Assembly: GCA_903860995.1 (NCBI GenBank)
Contig: CAIOSS010001461.1
Span: 1 to 7,125 of the forward strand
Origin: an uncultured delta proteobacterium
Lineage (GTDB): Bacteria; Myxococcota_A; Polyangia; Polyangiales; Ga0077539
Direction: 5' to 3'
DNA length: 7,125 bases
The notes under the pieces are model-generated. The model was not told the origin of the DNA and did not search any database. It was given only the letters and a program-made list of their open reading frames with translations. The translations under genes and the position numbers were made by a program. This document shows, piece by piece, positions 1-5,979 of the stretch (positions are counted from its first letter, which is position 1; each line of letters starts with the position of its first letter).

Positions 1-1051
1 CGCCGCAGCCGCAGCCGCCGTCCACCTCGCGGGGCTCGTCGCCGAGGTCGCCCGCCGCGCCGCCGTCCGTCGGCCGGTCGACGGCCACCGGCACGTCGCG
101 CGCTCCGCCCGTGTCGGGTCGCAGCCCGTTGTCGGGGGCGACGCCCGTGTCCCGGGGCACCGGGGGGACATCCATCGGGGTGCCGGCGTCCATCGGACCC
201 GCGGTGGGGCAGGTGCCCCGGTGCGACCCGGCGGGGCGGGAGATGTTCGCGGTGGGCCGGCCGCAGCTGGCGCAGATCTCGCCGCGCGCGGGGTACGAGA
301 GCGCGACGCCGGTGTAGTGGGCGGCGGTGAGGGGGTAGTGGGCGTAGCCCCAGACGAGCTCCTGGTAGGGGTAGTTGCCGCGCACCTGGGCGCTCGCGAG
401 GCCAGGGGTGCGAAACTCCCGCCGGTCGGCCGCGAACATCGGGTTGTTGGGGTTGTTGCGCACGACGAAGCCGTTGTAGCCCCAGGTGGCGAAGTACCAG
501 TCCTCGACCACCGTCGGGTCGTTGTCGCCGATGCACGGCGAGGCCCGCCATTTGTCCGCGAGGATGGCCGCCCCGACGCTGACGTTGTAGGCCGCCGACG
601 AGGCCACGCGGTTGGCGTCGTAGGCGCTGGTCTCGCCGCGGCGCATCCCGCTGGTGACCTGCGCGATGCCGTAGCCGCAGTCGAAGCTGATCACCGTCTC
701 GCTCGTGGTGCAGAACTGCCGCCACGACGACTCGGTGAGGTAGATCGCCTTGAGCAGCACGCAGGGGAAGGTCGCCGGGACGGTGTCGCGCCGCCCCGTC
801 CCGGTGCACCAGCCGCCGCCCGACCCCAGGGTGTTGCGGCCGCCGAAGTCCCAGCCCAGCGAGCCGTAGGCCATCGGGCCGGCGGCGACGCGGTCGAAGA
901 GGCCGGACATCTCCGTCACCGAGGGGTTGCTCCCGCTCGCCGGGGCGACCCGGCACGAGCGGCACGGCGGGCACGCCGCCCCACCGGAGCACTGCGCCCA
1001 CGCCTCGACGCCCGCCAGCGCGAGCGCCGCGCCCAGCAGCGCCGCCCTCAC
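1..1051 (-). CDS. Secreted lysozyme-fold (SLT-like transglycosylase) protein, C-terminus cut by the window edge
   Basis: Reading from a GTG at 1051, 350 codons stay open to the left edge, so the C-terminus is missing. Residues 1-19 form a signal peptide with probable cleavage after AWA (residues 17-19). A cysteine-rich stretch follows (C21, C27, C30, C33). The central part has the motif order of soluble lytic transglycosylases: an ES pair with candidate catalytic E107, GYGIAQVTSG at 126-135 in place of the usual GLMQI segment, an NVSVGAAIL helix at 156-164, and WGYNG at 190-194 in place of AYNAG. Such enzymes cleave the glycan strands of peptidoglycan in the periplasm or outside the cell. From about residue 283 the protein becomes a Pro/Asp/Thr/Gly linker ending in DGGCGCG at the edge, like the start of a MYXO-CTERM anchor. 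The GTG start is chosen because it overlaps the upstream stop as GTGA and puts the signal peptide at the very N-terminus. The fold is fairly sure; activity and substrate are inferred. Confidence 0.85.
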   Translation of the reverse strand, partial: MRAALLGAALALAGVEAWAQCSGGAACPPCRSCRVAPASGSNPSVTEMSGLFDRVAAGPMAYGSLGWDFGGRNTLGSGGGWCTGTGRRDTVPATFPCVLLKAIYLTESSWRQFCTTSETVISFDCGYGIAQVTSGMRRGETSAYDANRVASSAAYNVSVGAAILADKWRASPCIGDNDPTVVEDWYFATWGYNGFVVRNNPNNPMFAADRREFRTPGLASAQVRGNYPYQELVWGYAHYPLTAAHYTGVALSYPARGEICASCGRPTANISRPAGSHRGTCPTAGPMDAGTPMDVPPVPRDTGVAPDNGLRPDTGGARDVPVAVDRPTDGGAAGDLGDEPREVDGGCGCG

Positions 1052-2187
1052 CGCGCACCCCCGGCGAAGCCGACGAACTCGATCACCTCGTCGGGCGACG
1101 CGATGGCGTGGGCGGTGCCGCCGCGGCGGGCGGAGATCACCACCGACTCGTCGCGGTCGGTGGTGTGGCGCAGGGCGATCCAGCGGCCGTCGGCGGACTC
1201 CGCGAGCAGCGCGTCGCTGCCCTCGCCGCGGGGCGCGAAGGCCGTCGGTGACGACTGCTCGGAGGCGCCCCGGGCGATCCAGCCGAGGCCGCGGTCGCCG
1301 GGGAGCGAGACCCCGATGACGCCGTCGCGAAGCACCCGCGGCATCAGGTGGTCGCTCGTGGCGCGCCAGCGCGGGGTGGCCGCCGGGGCCGCGGGGCCGT
1401 GGGCGCGCAGCGCGGCGACCTCGTACACGGCGCCCGAGAGCGCGCGGGCGAACACCACCTCGTCGCGCGCGGCGTCGTAGGAGAAGTCCCGCGCGAGGGG
1501 GAGGTCGGGGTGCACCACGGCGACGTCGCCGGAGCGCGCGTCGAGGCGCAGCAGCGACGATGCGCCGTCGTGGAGGTGGTAGACGAGCACCTCGTCGTCG
1601 CGCAGCGCCGCCGCGAGGAAGGCGAGCTGGCCGCGGCCCGACCACACCGTGCGCGCGGCCCCGGTGGCGGGGTCGACGGCGTCGAGGCGGAGCGCGTCGG
1701 TGCGCTCGACGAGGCGTCGGGAGACGGTGTCCGGGGCGGGGTCGTCGCCGTCGTCGCCGCGCTGCACCAGCACCGTGCCGCGGGCGGTGATCAGGGGGCG
1801 GGAGCCGTCGGTGAGCTCGCCGCAGAGCCGGGTGGTGGCGCCCGCGGCGGGGTCGATGCGGAAGAGCGCGCTGTGGTAGCTGCCGCCCCGCGGGGCCTCG
1901 CGGTCGGCGGCGACGGCGAGCACCACGGGCTGCGCCGTGGCGGCGCCGGGCAGCAGGGCGGCGTGGCGGGCGGAGGAGGGGAGGTGCGCGAAGCTGCCGA
2001 GCACGGCGGTGGGCGTCTGGGCGTCGGGGCGCTGGAGCACGACGGCCGTGCGCGGGGCGTCGGGGGCGCCGCGCAGGAGCACCACCGCCGGCGCCGGGGG
2101 CAGCGGGCGGGGCTGTGCGCTCGCGGTCGAGGCGCACCCGGCGAGGGCGCCGAGCAGGACGAGCAGCGGGTGGTGCGGGGGGCGCAT
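1048..2187 (-). CDS. Predicted lipoprotein with beta-propeller-like repeats
   Basis: This 379-residue protein starts with a short hydrophobic segment (residues 8-17) ending in the lipobox LAGC with C18, so it is probably a lipoprotein. Alanine after the cysteine fits outer-membrane sorting by the E. coli rule, which may not hold in this organism. Cleavage by signal peptidase I after ASA near residue 24 is an alternative. The mature part repeats a strand-turn pattern of the type xDxxxGxxxxx (RIDPAAGATTRL at 110-121, AVDPATGAARTV at 170-181, RLDARSGDVAVV at 214-225), and a DGRWIAL strand lies at 333-339. This is the look of TolB- or WD40-like propeller blades. No catalytic motif is visible. It follows the reductase gene by 28 bases and overlaps the lysozyme-fold gene by four bases, so a surface role alongside that protein is plausible. 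I do not recognise a named family. Confidence 0.82.
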   Translation of the reverse strand: MRPPHHPLLVLLGALAGCASTASAQPRPLPPAPAVVLLRGAPDAPRTAVVLQRPDAQTPTAVLGSFAHLPSSARHAALLPGAATAQPVVLAVAADREAPRGGSYHSALFRIDPAAGATTRLCGELTDGSRPLITARGTVLVQRGDDGDDPAPDTVSRRLVERTDALRLDAVDPATGAARTVWSGRGQLAFLAAALRDDEVLVYHLHDGASSLLRLDARSGDVAVVHPDLPLARDFSYDAARDEVVFARALSGAVYEVAALRAHGPAAPAATPRWRATSDHLMPRVLRDGVIGVSLPGDRGLGWIARGASEQSSPTAFAPRGEGSDALLAESADGRWIALRHTTDRDESVVISARRGGTAHAIASPDEVIEFVGFAGGAR

Positions 2188-2198
2188 CGGCTGATCAT

Positions 2199-2216
2199 AC
2201 GCGCCGGGCGGCGCGT
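2199..2216 (-). repeat. Short perfect inverted repeat between the reductase and lipoprotein genes
   Basis: A perfect 7-base stem (2199-2205 pairing with 2210-2216) with a 4-base loop covers most of the 28-base gap and touches the last base of the reductase stop codon. On the minus-strand transcript no U-tract follows, and the lipoprotein ATG comes 11 bases later. It does not look like a normal intrinsic terminator. It could tune expression of the downstream genes, or be chance in very GC-rich DNA. Confidence 0.3.
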
Positions 2217-3163
2217 CAGTGCTCGGGGTCGATGATGCGCGCGACGTCGGCGAGGGAGGCCTCGGAGAGCATGGGCTCGCGCTCGACGGCGCGGGCGTTC
2301 TCGGTGGCCTGGTCGGGGGTGCGCGCGCCGGGCACGACCACGCTGACGAGCCCGTTGGCGAGCACGTAGCGCAGCGCGGCCTCGCGGAGCGAGGCGATGG
2401 GCGGGTGCACGAGGGCGTCGCGCAGGGCGTCGCGCTGCTTCATGCGACGGGTGAGGTCCTGCGGGGTCCAGCGGTAGAGCCGGTGGTCGTCGTCGGAGAA
2501 GCGCCGCGCGCCGGACCATCCGTCCGCGAGCAGGCCGTACGCGAGCGGCGAGCGGGCGACGACGGCCACGCCCGCGCGGCTGATGTCGCCGGAGAGGCGG
2601 TGCAGCAGCATCGGGAGGTAGAGGTTGTACGGCAGCACGACGAGGTCGGGGGTATGGGCGAGGGCGGCGCGGCCGACCCCTTCGGAGCCCACGCTCACGC
2701 CGATGAGCCGGGCCTTGCCGGCGGCCTTGAGGTCGCTGAGGGTGGCCCACGCCTCGTCGCCGGTGAGGGTGCTCAGCGCGGGGTTGTGCAGCACGAGCGC
2801 GTCGAGGCAGTCGACGCCGAGCTTCTTCAGGGCGCGCTCGCAGGCCGCGGTGAGGTAAGGCCGGGAGAAGTCCTTGCGGGGCACCGGGTGCTTCGGGTCG
2901 CGGTCGACGCCCACGCGCACCGAGGCGAAGACCTTGTCGGCCCCGACGTCGCGCTTGAGGTCGGCGATCCAGCCGAGCACCTCGCCCTCGCGGTAGCTGT
3001 CGGCGACCTCGACGAAGGACCCGCCCGCGTCGACCGCGGCGCGCAGCGTGGCGCGGGCGGTGAGCTCGAAGGACGAGCCGTAGCCCTCGCCGGAGATGCC
3101 CCAGGTGCCGAGGCCCACCTCACCGACAGAAACGCCGCTGCGGCCAAGGGTTCGGGTGCGCAT
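2216..3163 (-). CDS. Aldo/keto reductase family protein with altered catalytic tetrad
   Basis: The 315-residue protein has the length and landmarks of a (beta/alpha)8 aldo/keto reductase. The N-terminal strand reads VGLGTWGISG (residues 16-25). VEVADSY at 51-57 matches the family's FDTAxxY motif, LVLHNP at 123-128 holds the active-site histidine, and the C-terminal VVVPGARTPDQATEN (275-289) matches the NADP(H)-binding region. Family members reduce aldehydes or ketones with NADPH in the cytoplasm. The usual catalytic tetrad is Asp-Tyr-Lys-His. Here Y57 and H126 are kept, but the Asp position is E52 and the Lys position (in VRVG) is R83. Activity may therefore be altered or lost. The ATG at 3163 is the natural start, with no strong ribosome site before it. 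The gene is the first of a probable three-gene unit reading leftward. Family assignment is firm; substrate is unknown. Confidence 0.92.
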   Translation of the reverse strand: MRTRTLGRSGVSVGEVGLGTWGISGEGYGSSFELTARATLRAAVDAGGSFVEVADSYREGEVLGWIADLKRDVGADKVFASVRVGVDRDPKHPVPRKDFSRPYLTAACERALKKLGVDCLDALVLHNPALSTLTGDEAWATLSDLKAAGKARLIGVSVGSEGVGRAALAHTPDLVVLPYNLYLPMLLHRLSGDISRAGVAVVARSPLAYGLLADGWSGARRFSDDDHRLYRWTPQDLTRRMKQRDALRDALVHPPIASLREAALRYVLANGLVSVVVPGARTPDQATENARAVEREPMLSEASLADVARIIDPEH

Positions 3164-3265
3164 CGTGGGCTGAGGGGGTTACCCCCGGTGGGGCACGGCG
3201 GTCAACGCACAGAAGAGCATTGCTGCGAGGGGCGCGGCGGTGCGATCGTCCGAGGCACTGCCCAC
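3164..3265. promoter_or_regulatory. Divergent intergenic region between the reductase and DHH genes
   Basis: These 102 bases separate two divergently read start codons and should hold promoters for both directions. For the leftward gene, a TTGACC at 3205-3200 is followed after 16 bases by a weak GGTAAC at 3183-3178. This could be a -35/-10 pair, but it would give a leader of only about eight bases. For the rightward gene no convincing promoter is visible; a GAGG at 3252-3255 sits ten bases before the ATG and may be its ribosome site. The region being regulatory is inferred from gene layout. Confidence 0.5.
3174..3186. repeat. G5T/AC5 palindrome in the divergent spacer
   Basis: The sequence GGGGGTTACCCCC is a palindrome with 6-base arms around one central base. 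It lies 11 bases from the reductase start codon and overlaps the candidate leftward -10 element. It could be an operator half-site pair or a stem near the mRNA 5' end. One copy only was noticed in the window. Confidence 0.3.
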
Positions 3266-4228
3266 ATGGACGTACTCGTCGCCCACCACGGATATTGCTT
3301 CGACGGGGCCGCGAGCGCGGCGATCTTCTCGCGCTTCCTGCGCGAGACCCAGGCCGCGCTGAGCGAGGCGAAGTTCCACTTCCGGGGGCTGCTGTACGAG
3401 CCCAACGCGCCGCCGCCGGGCGACAAGCTGATGGTGGGGGCGATCAACGCCATCCTCGATTACCGCTACACCCAGTCGCCTTACCTGGACTGGTATTTCG
3501 ACCACCACGTGAGCGCCTTCCAGGAGCCGGGCTCGGAGCTGCATTTCCAGTCCGACACGAGCGGCCGGAAGTTTCACGACGGGGCCTACGGGTCGTGCAC
3601 GAAGTTCATCATCGACGTGGCGCGCGAGCGCTGGGGCTGGACGGCGCCGGACCTCGACGAACTGGTGGCGTGGAGCGACGTCATCGACGCGGCGCGCTTC
3701 ACCGACGCCGACCAGGCGGGCTCCTTCGAGCCGTCGGCGATGAAGCTCGCGGCGGTGGTGCAGGAGCAGGGCGACGACTCGATGCTGGCGTGGATGATCC
3801 CGCAGCTCGCGACCACCTCCCTCGACGACCTGGCGAGGCACCCCGACGTGCTGCGCCGGCTGGAGCCCATCAAGGCCCGGCACGAGGCGCTCTGCAGGCG
3901 CATGGAGCAGTCGGGCGAGCAGCGGGGCTCGGTGGCGTGGTTCGACCTGAGCGACGCGCCGCTCGACACGGTGGCGAAGTTCGTCGGCTACAAGCTCTTC
4001 CCGACGGCGATGTACTCCATCGTGCTCTCGCGCACCCCGAAGCGGGTGAAGATCTCCGTGGGCTACAACCCGTGGTCGAAGCACCCGCGGCGGCACGACA
4101 TCGCGCGGCTGTGCGAGCGCTACGGCGGAGGGGGTCACCCGGTGGTGGGCGCGATCTCGCTGCCGCCGGGCGAGCTGCCCAAGGCCAAGGCCATCATGGA
4201 GGAGTTCCTCACCGCGCTGAACAGCTGA
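3266..4228 (+). CDS. DHH/DHHA1-family phosphoesterase
   Basis: This 320-residue cytoplasmic protein carries the metal-binding motifs of the DHH superfamily in order. The N-terminal HHGYCFDGAASA (residues 7-18) resembles the HxxCxDG motif I found in one DHH branch. D65 in ILDYRY is motif II. FDHH at 78-81 is the signature DHH motif, and D141 in WSDVIDAARF is the likely motif IV aspartate. The C-terminal DHHA1 domain ends with YGGGGHPVVGAISLP (286-300), whose GGGHP loop binds substrate in this family. Members hydrolyse phosphodiester or phosphoanhydride bonds (RecJ nuclease, NrnA nanoRNase, cyclic dinucleotide phosphodiesterases, pyrophosphatases). The motif I form does not match RecJ or classical NrnA well, so the substrate cannot be read from sequence. 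The ATG at 3266 is the first start that keeps motif I close to the N-terminus, and a GAGG lies ten bases upstream. It is followed by the FKBP gene in the same direction. Confidence 0.9.
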   Translation: MDVLVAHHGYCFDGAASAAIFSRFLRETQAALSEAKFHFRGLLYEPNAPPPGDKLMVGAINAILDYRYTQSPYLDWYFDHHVSAFQEPGSELHFQSDTSGRKFHDGAYGSCTKFIIDVARERWGWTAPDLDELVAWSDVIDAARFTDADQAGSFEPSAMKLAAVVQEQGDDSMLAWMIPQLATTSLDDLARHPDVLRRLEPIKARHEALCRRMEQSGEQRGSVAWFDLSDAPLDTVAKFVGYKLFPTAMYSIVLSRTPKRVKISVGYNPWSKHPRRHDIARLCERYGGGGHPVVGAISLPPGELPKAKAIMEEFLTALNS

Positions 4229-4231
4229 GCG

Positions 4232-4249
4232 CGCGGGAGGGCTTCCGCG
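4232..4249 (+). repeat. Stem-loop just after the DHH stop codon
   Basis: A 7-base stem including one G-U pair (4232-4238 with 4243-4249) and a 4-base loop begins three bases after the DHH stop codon. No T-run follows, so a standard intrinsic terminator is unlikely. It might protect the upstream mRNA end or partly attenuate transcription into the FKBP gene. Chance pairing is possible at this base composition. Confidence 0.25.
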
Positions 4250-4281
4250 GCGCCGGGGCTTGTGCGAGCGTCCCGGCCATC

Positions 4282-4608
4282 ATGGCAGACCTACAGATCG
4301 AGGAGCTCACGGCAGGCACTGGGGACGAGGCCACCACCGGCAAGACCGTCGACGTGCACTACACAGGCTGGCTGACCAACGGGACGAAGTTCGACTCGTC
4401 CGTCGATCGCGGCCGGCCCTTCTCCTTCCCCCTCGGCGCCGGGCGCGTCATCAAGGGGTGGGACCAAGGGGTCGCGGGCATGAAGGTCGGCGGCAAGCGC
4501 AAGCTCACCATCCCCCCGGAGCTCGGCTACGGCGCGCGCGGCGCCGGGGCGGTCATCCCCCCCGACGCCACCCTCGTCTTCGAGGTCGAGCTGCTCGCGG
4601 TGAAGTGA
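4282..4608 (+). CDS. FKBP-type peptidyl-prolyl cis-trans isomerase (single domain)
   Basis: The 108-residue protein is one complete FKBP domain, the same size as FKBP12, with no signal peptide or added domains. It is therefore probably cytoplasmic. It should catalyse cis-trans isomerisation of Xaa-Pro bonds and assist folding. The pocket residues known from FKBP12 are all visible: Y27 in HYTG, F37 and D38 in KFDSS, F47 and F49 in FSFPLG, V56, I57 and W60 in VIKGWDQG, Y83 in LGYGARG, and F100 in LVFEVELL. The reading frame stays open far upstream, but the ATG at 4282 gives the standard family N-terminus and lies beyond the DHH stop. No clear ribosome site precedes it; a GGAGGG about 40 bases upstream is too distant. 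It lies 53 bases after the DHH gene and may share its transcript. No link in function to DHH is evident. Confidence 0.95.
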   Translation: MADLQIEELTAGTGDEATTGKTVDVHYTGWLTNGTKFDSSVDRGRPFSFPLGAGRVIKGWDQGVAGMKVGGKRKLTIPPELGYGARGAGAVIPPDATLVFEVELLAVK

Positions 4609-4611
4609 CCC

Positions 4612-5979
4612 TCAGCCCGCCAGCTCGTCGAGCTCCTTGAGCAGCGTCGAGAGCCACACCGTCAACTCCCGCCGGCGCCTCGCGTAGGTCTCCGGCCCCA
4701 CGTCGCCCGTCGCGTGCCGGCGCGCCAGCGCGGCGCCCTCGGCCAGCGCCCGGTCGCGCTCGGCCTCGATGTCCGCGCGGGTGCGCTTACCCGTGGTGGT
4801 ATTCCCGCGGCGCAGCGCCGTGAAGAGCCCACCGAGCACCAGCAGCGCCGTCGCCCCGGTCGCGATCGGCCGCGCCGGACCCGCCGGCGAGGGGATGCCG
4901 TTGAGGTGGATGGCGATGGCCCGCAGGGGCGAGTCGCTCGGCTGCCGCGACAGGCCCGTCAGGAGGATCTTCTCCCCGTTGGACTCGCGCGCCTCCGCCG
5001 CAGGCATGCCGTCGACGTTGAGGGTCAACCCCCGAGGGGCCTCGACGGCGATGAGGGCGTTGACCACCGGGATCGGCATGCCCAGCCGCAGCGTCACGTC
5101 CCCGCCGCTCAGCTTCATCTGAAACTGGAACACCACCTCGATGGGCTCGCTCAGCGTCGGGGGGATGCTCCCGCGCAGCACCGCGACGTCGCCCTCGGTG
5201 GTGAGCCGGAGGTCGTTCATCGAGGGCTGCGACGTGAAGGCCGTGTACCCGTGCGGCAGCTCGAAGCGCATCCCGTCGCGCGGCACGTACGCCCGCGGCA
5301 CGGGCTGCTGGTCGCCGAGCGCGAGGGCCGACAGGTTGGCCAGCCGCAGGCGCTGCACCACCATCAGCCGGTCGTCGCGGAAGCGCATCTCCGTGCGCGA
5401 GTCCCAGAGCAGCACCCCGCGGCCCTCGTGCTCGACGTCGTAGCGCACGAGCTGAACCCGGTAGCCCGCGCTGCTCCCGAGCTGGAAGGGCAGCGCGCCG
5501 AACTTCGCCCCGTCGATCTCGGTGCTCGCCCGGTACGCGATGTTTCCGCCTCGCGTGAGGCCCTGGAACATCGCCATCCCGTCGCGGTCGGTGCGGGCCT
5601 CCCGCGGCGCGTCGCGCTCGCCCTCGCGCATCGCACCGAGGCGCACCGGAGCCCCCTCGACGGGCGCGCCCTGGGTGTTCACCACCCGCACGACGATGGT
5701 GCCCTCGGGGACGTTGGTCGCCTCTTCGGCGAAGGACTGCGGCAGCGACGCGCGGCGCACGGCGGGGTCAGCGCCGCCGCCCATGTGGGGATCGTCGCTC
5801 CCCATGGCGGGGTGCCCTGGCGGCAGGGGCTGCGTGGGGTCGACCGGACCCGGCGCCGCGCGCACCGCAGTGTCGACCGAGACCGCGGCGGCATCGCCCG
5901 GGACGGCGGCGTCTTGCGCCCCGGCGGGCGCGGCCGCGAGAAGCACCGCGAGGAGGGCGCGGAGATCAGGTCGTCGCAT
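4612..5979 (-). CDS. Exported single-span membrane protein with carboxypeptidase-regulatory-like domain
   Basis: The 455-residue protein has a signal peptide (1-21, cleavage after AGA), then a disordered Pro/Asp/Ala/Gly stretch to about residue 80. At about 93-175 is a carboxypeptidase-regulatory-like (Ig/CNA-B-type) beta domain: it opens with GTIVVRVVNTQGAPVEGAPVRL and has TDRDGMAMFQGL (130-141). A further beta-rich region (about 176-362) follows. One membrane span lies at about 372-389, flanked by RR, so the bulk should be periplasmic and the C-terminus cytoplasmic. The tail (about 400-455) is helical. Its ALARRHATGDVGPETYARRRREL segment resembles the cytoplasmic hairpin of CcmI proteins. 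The gene overlaps the preceding zinc-ribbon gene by 14 bases and is the third of a coupled trio with a CcmH-like gene. A supporting role in cytochrome c maturation is inferred from context only; no catalytic motif is seen. Confidence 0.85.
   Translation of the reverse strand: MRRPDLRALLAVLLAAAPAGAQDAAVPGDAAAVSVDTAVRAAPGPVDPTQPLPPGHPAMGSDDPHMGGGADPAVRRASLPQSFAEEATNVPEGTIVVRVVNTQGAPVEGAPVRLGAMREGERDAPREARTDRDGMAMFQGLTRGGNIAYRASTEIDGAKFGALPFQLGSSAGYRVQLVRYDVEHEGRGVLLWDSRTEMRFRDDRLMVVQRLRLANLSALALGDQQPVPRAYVPRDGMRFELPHGYTAFTSQPSMNDLRLTTEGDVAVLRGSIPPTLSEPIEVVFQFQMKLSGGDVTLRLGMPIPVVNALIAVEAPRGLTLNVDGMPAAEARESNGEKILLTGLSRQPSDSPLRAIAIHLNGIPSPAGPARPIATGATALLVLGGLFTALRRGNTTTGKRTRADIEAERDRALAEGAALARRHATGDVGPETYARRRRELTVWLSTLLKELDELAG

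Noticed and set aside
950..975. CPPC and neighbouring cysteines in the secreted lysozyme-fold protein as a haem site
   Set aside because: A c-type haem site needs CXXCH. The residue after CPPC is arginine, and no CXXCH was seen in the proteins encoded here.
221..1480. Long plus-strand open frame across the left genes
   Set aside because: Its translation is low-complexity Gly/Ala/Arg/Val, and it lies antisense to two genes with clear signal peptides and motifs. It is a GC-rich shadow frame.
2219..3265. N-terminal extension of the DHH frame back to 2219
   Set aside because: The extension is antisense to the reductase, has shadow composition and adds no domain. The ATG at 3266 places motif I at the normal position.
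3220..4281. N-terminal extension of the FKBP frame
   Set aside because: It overlaps the whole DHH gene in another frame with Arg/Ala-rich shadow sequence. The ATG at 4282 gives a standard full-length FKBP.
4609..4680. Bidirectional terminator between the convergent genes
   Set aside because: Only three bases separate the stops and no clear stem-loop with a T-run was found at the junction.
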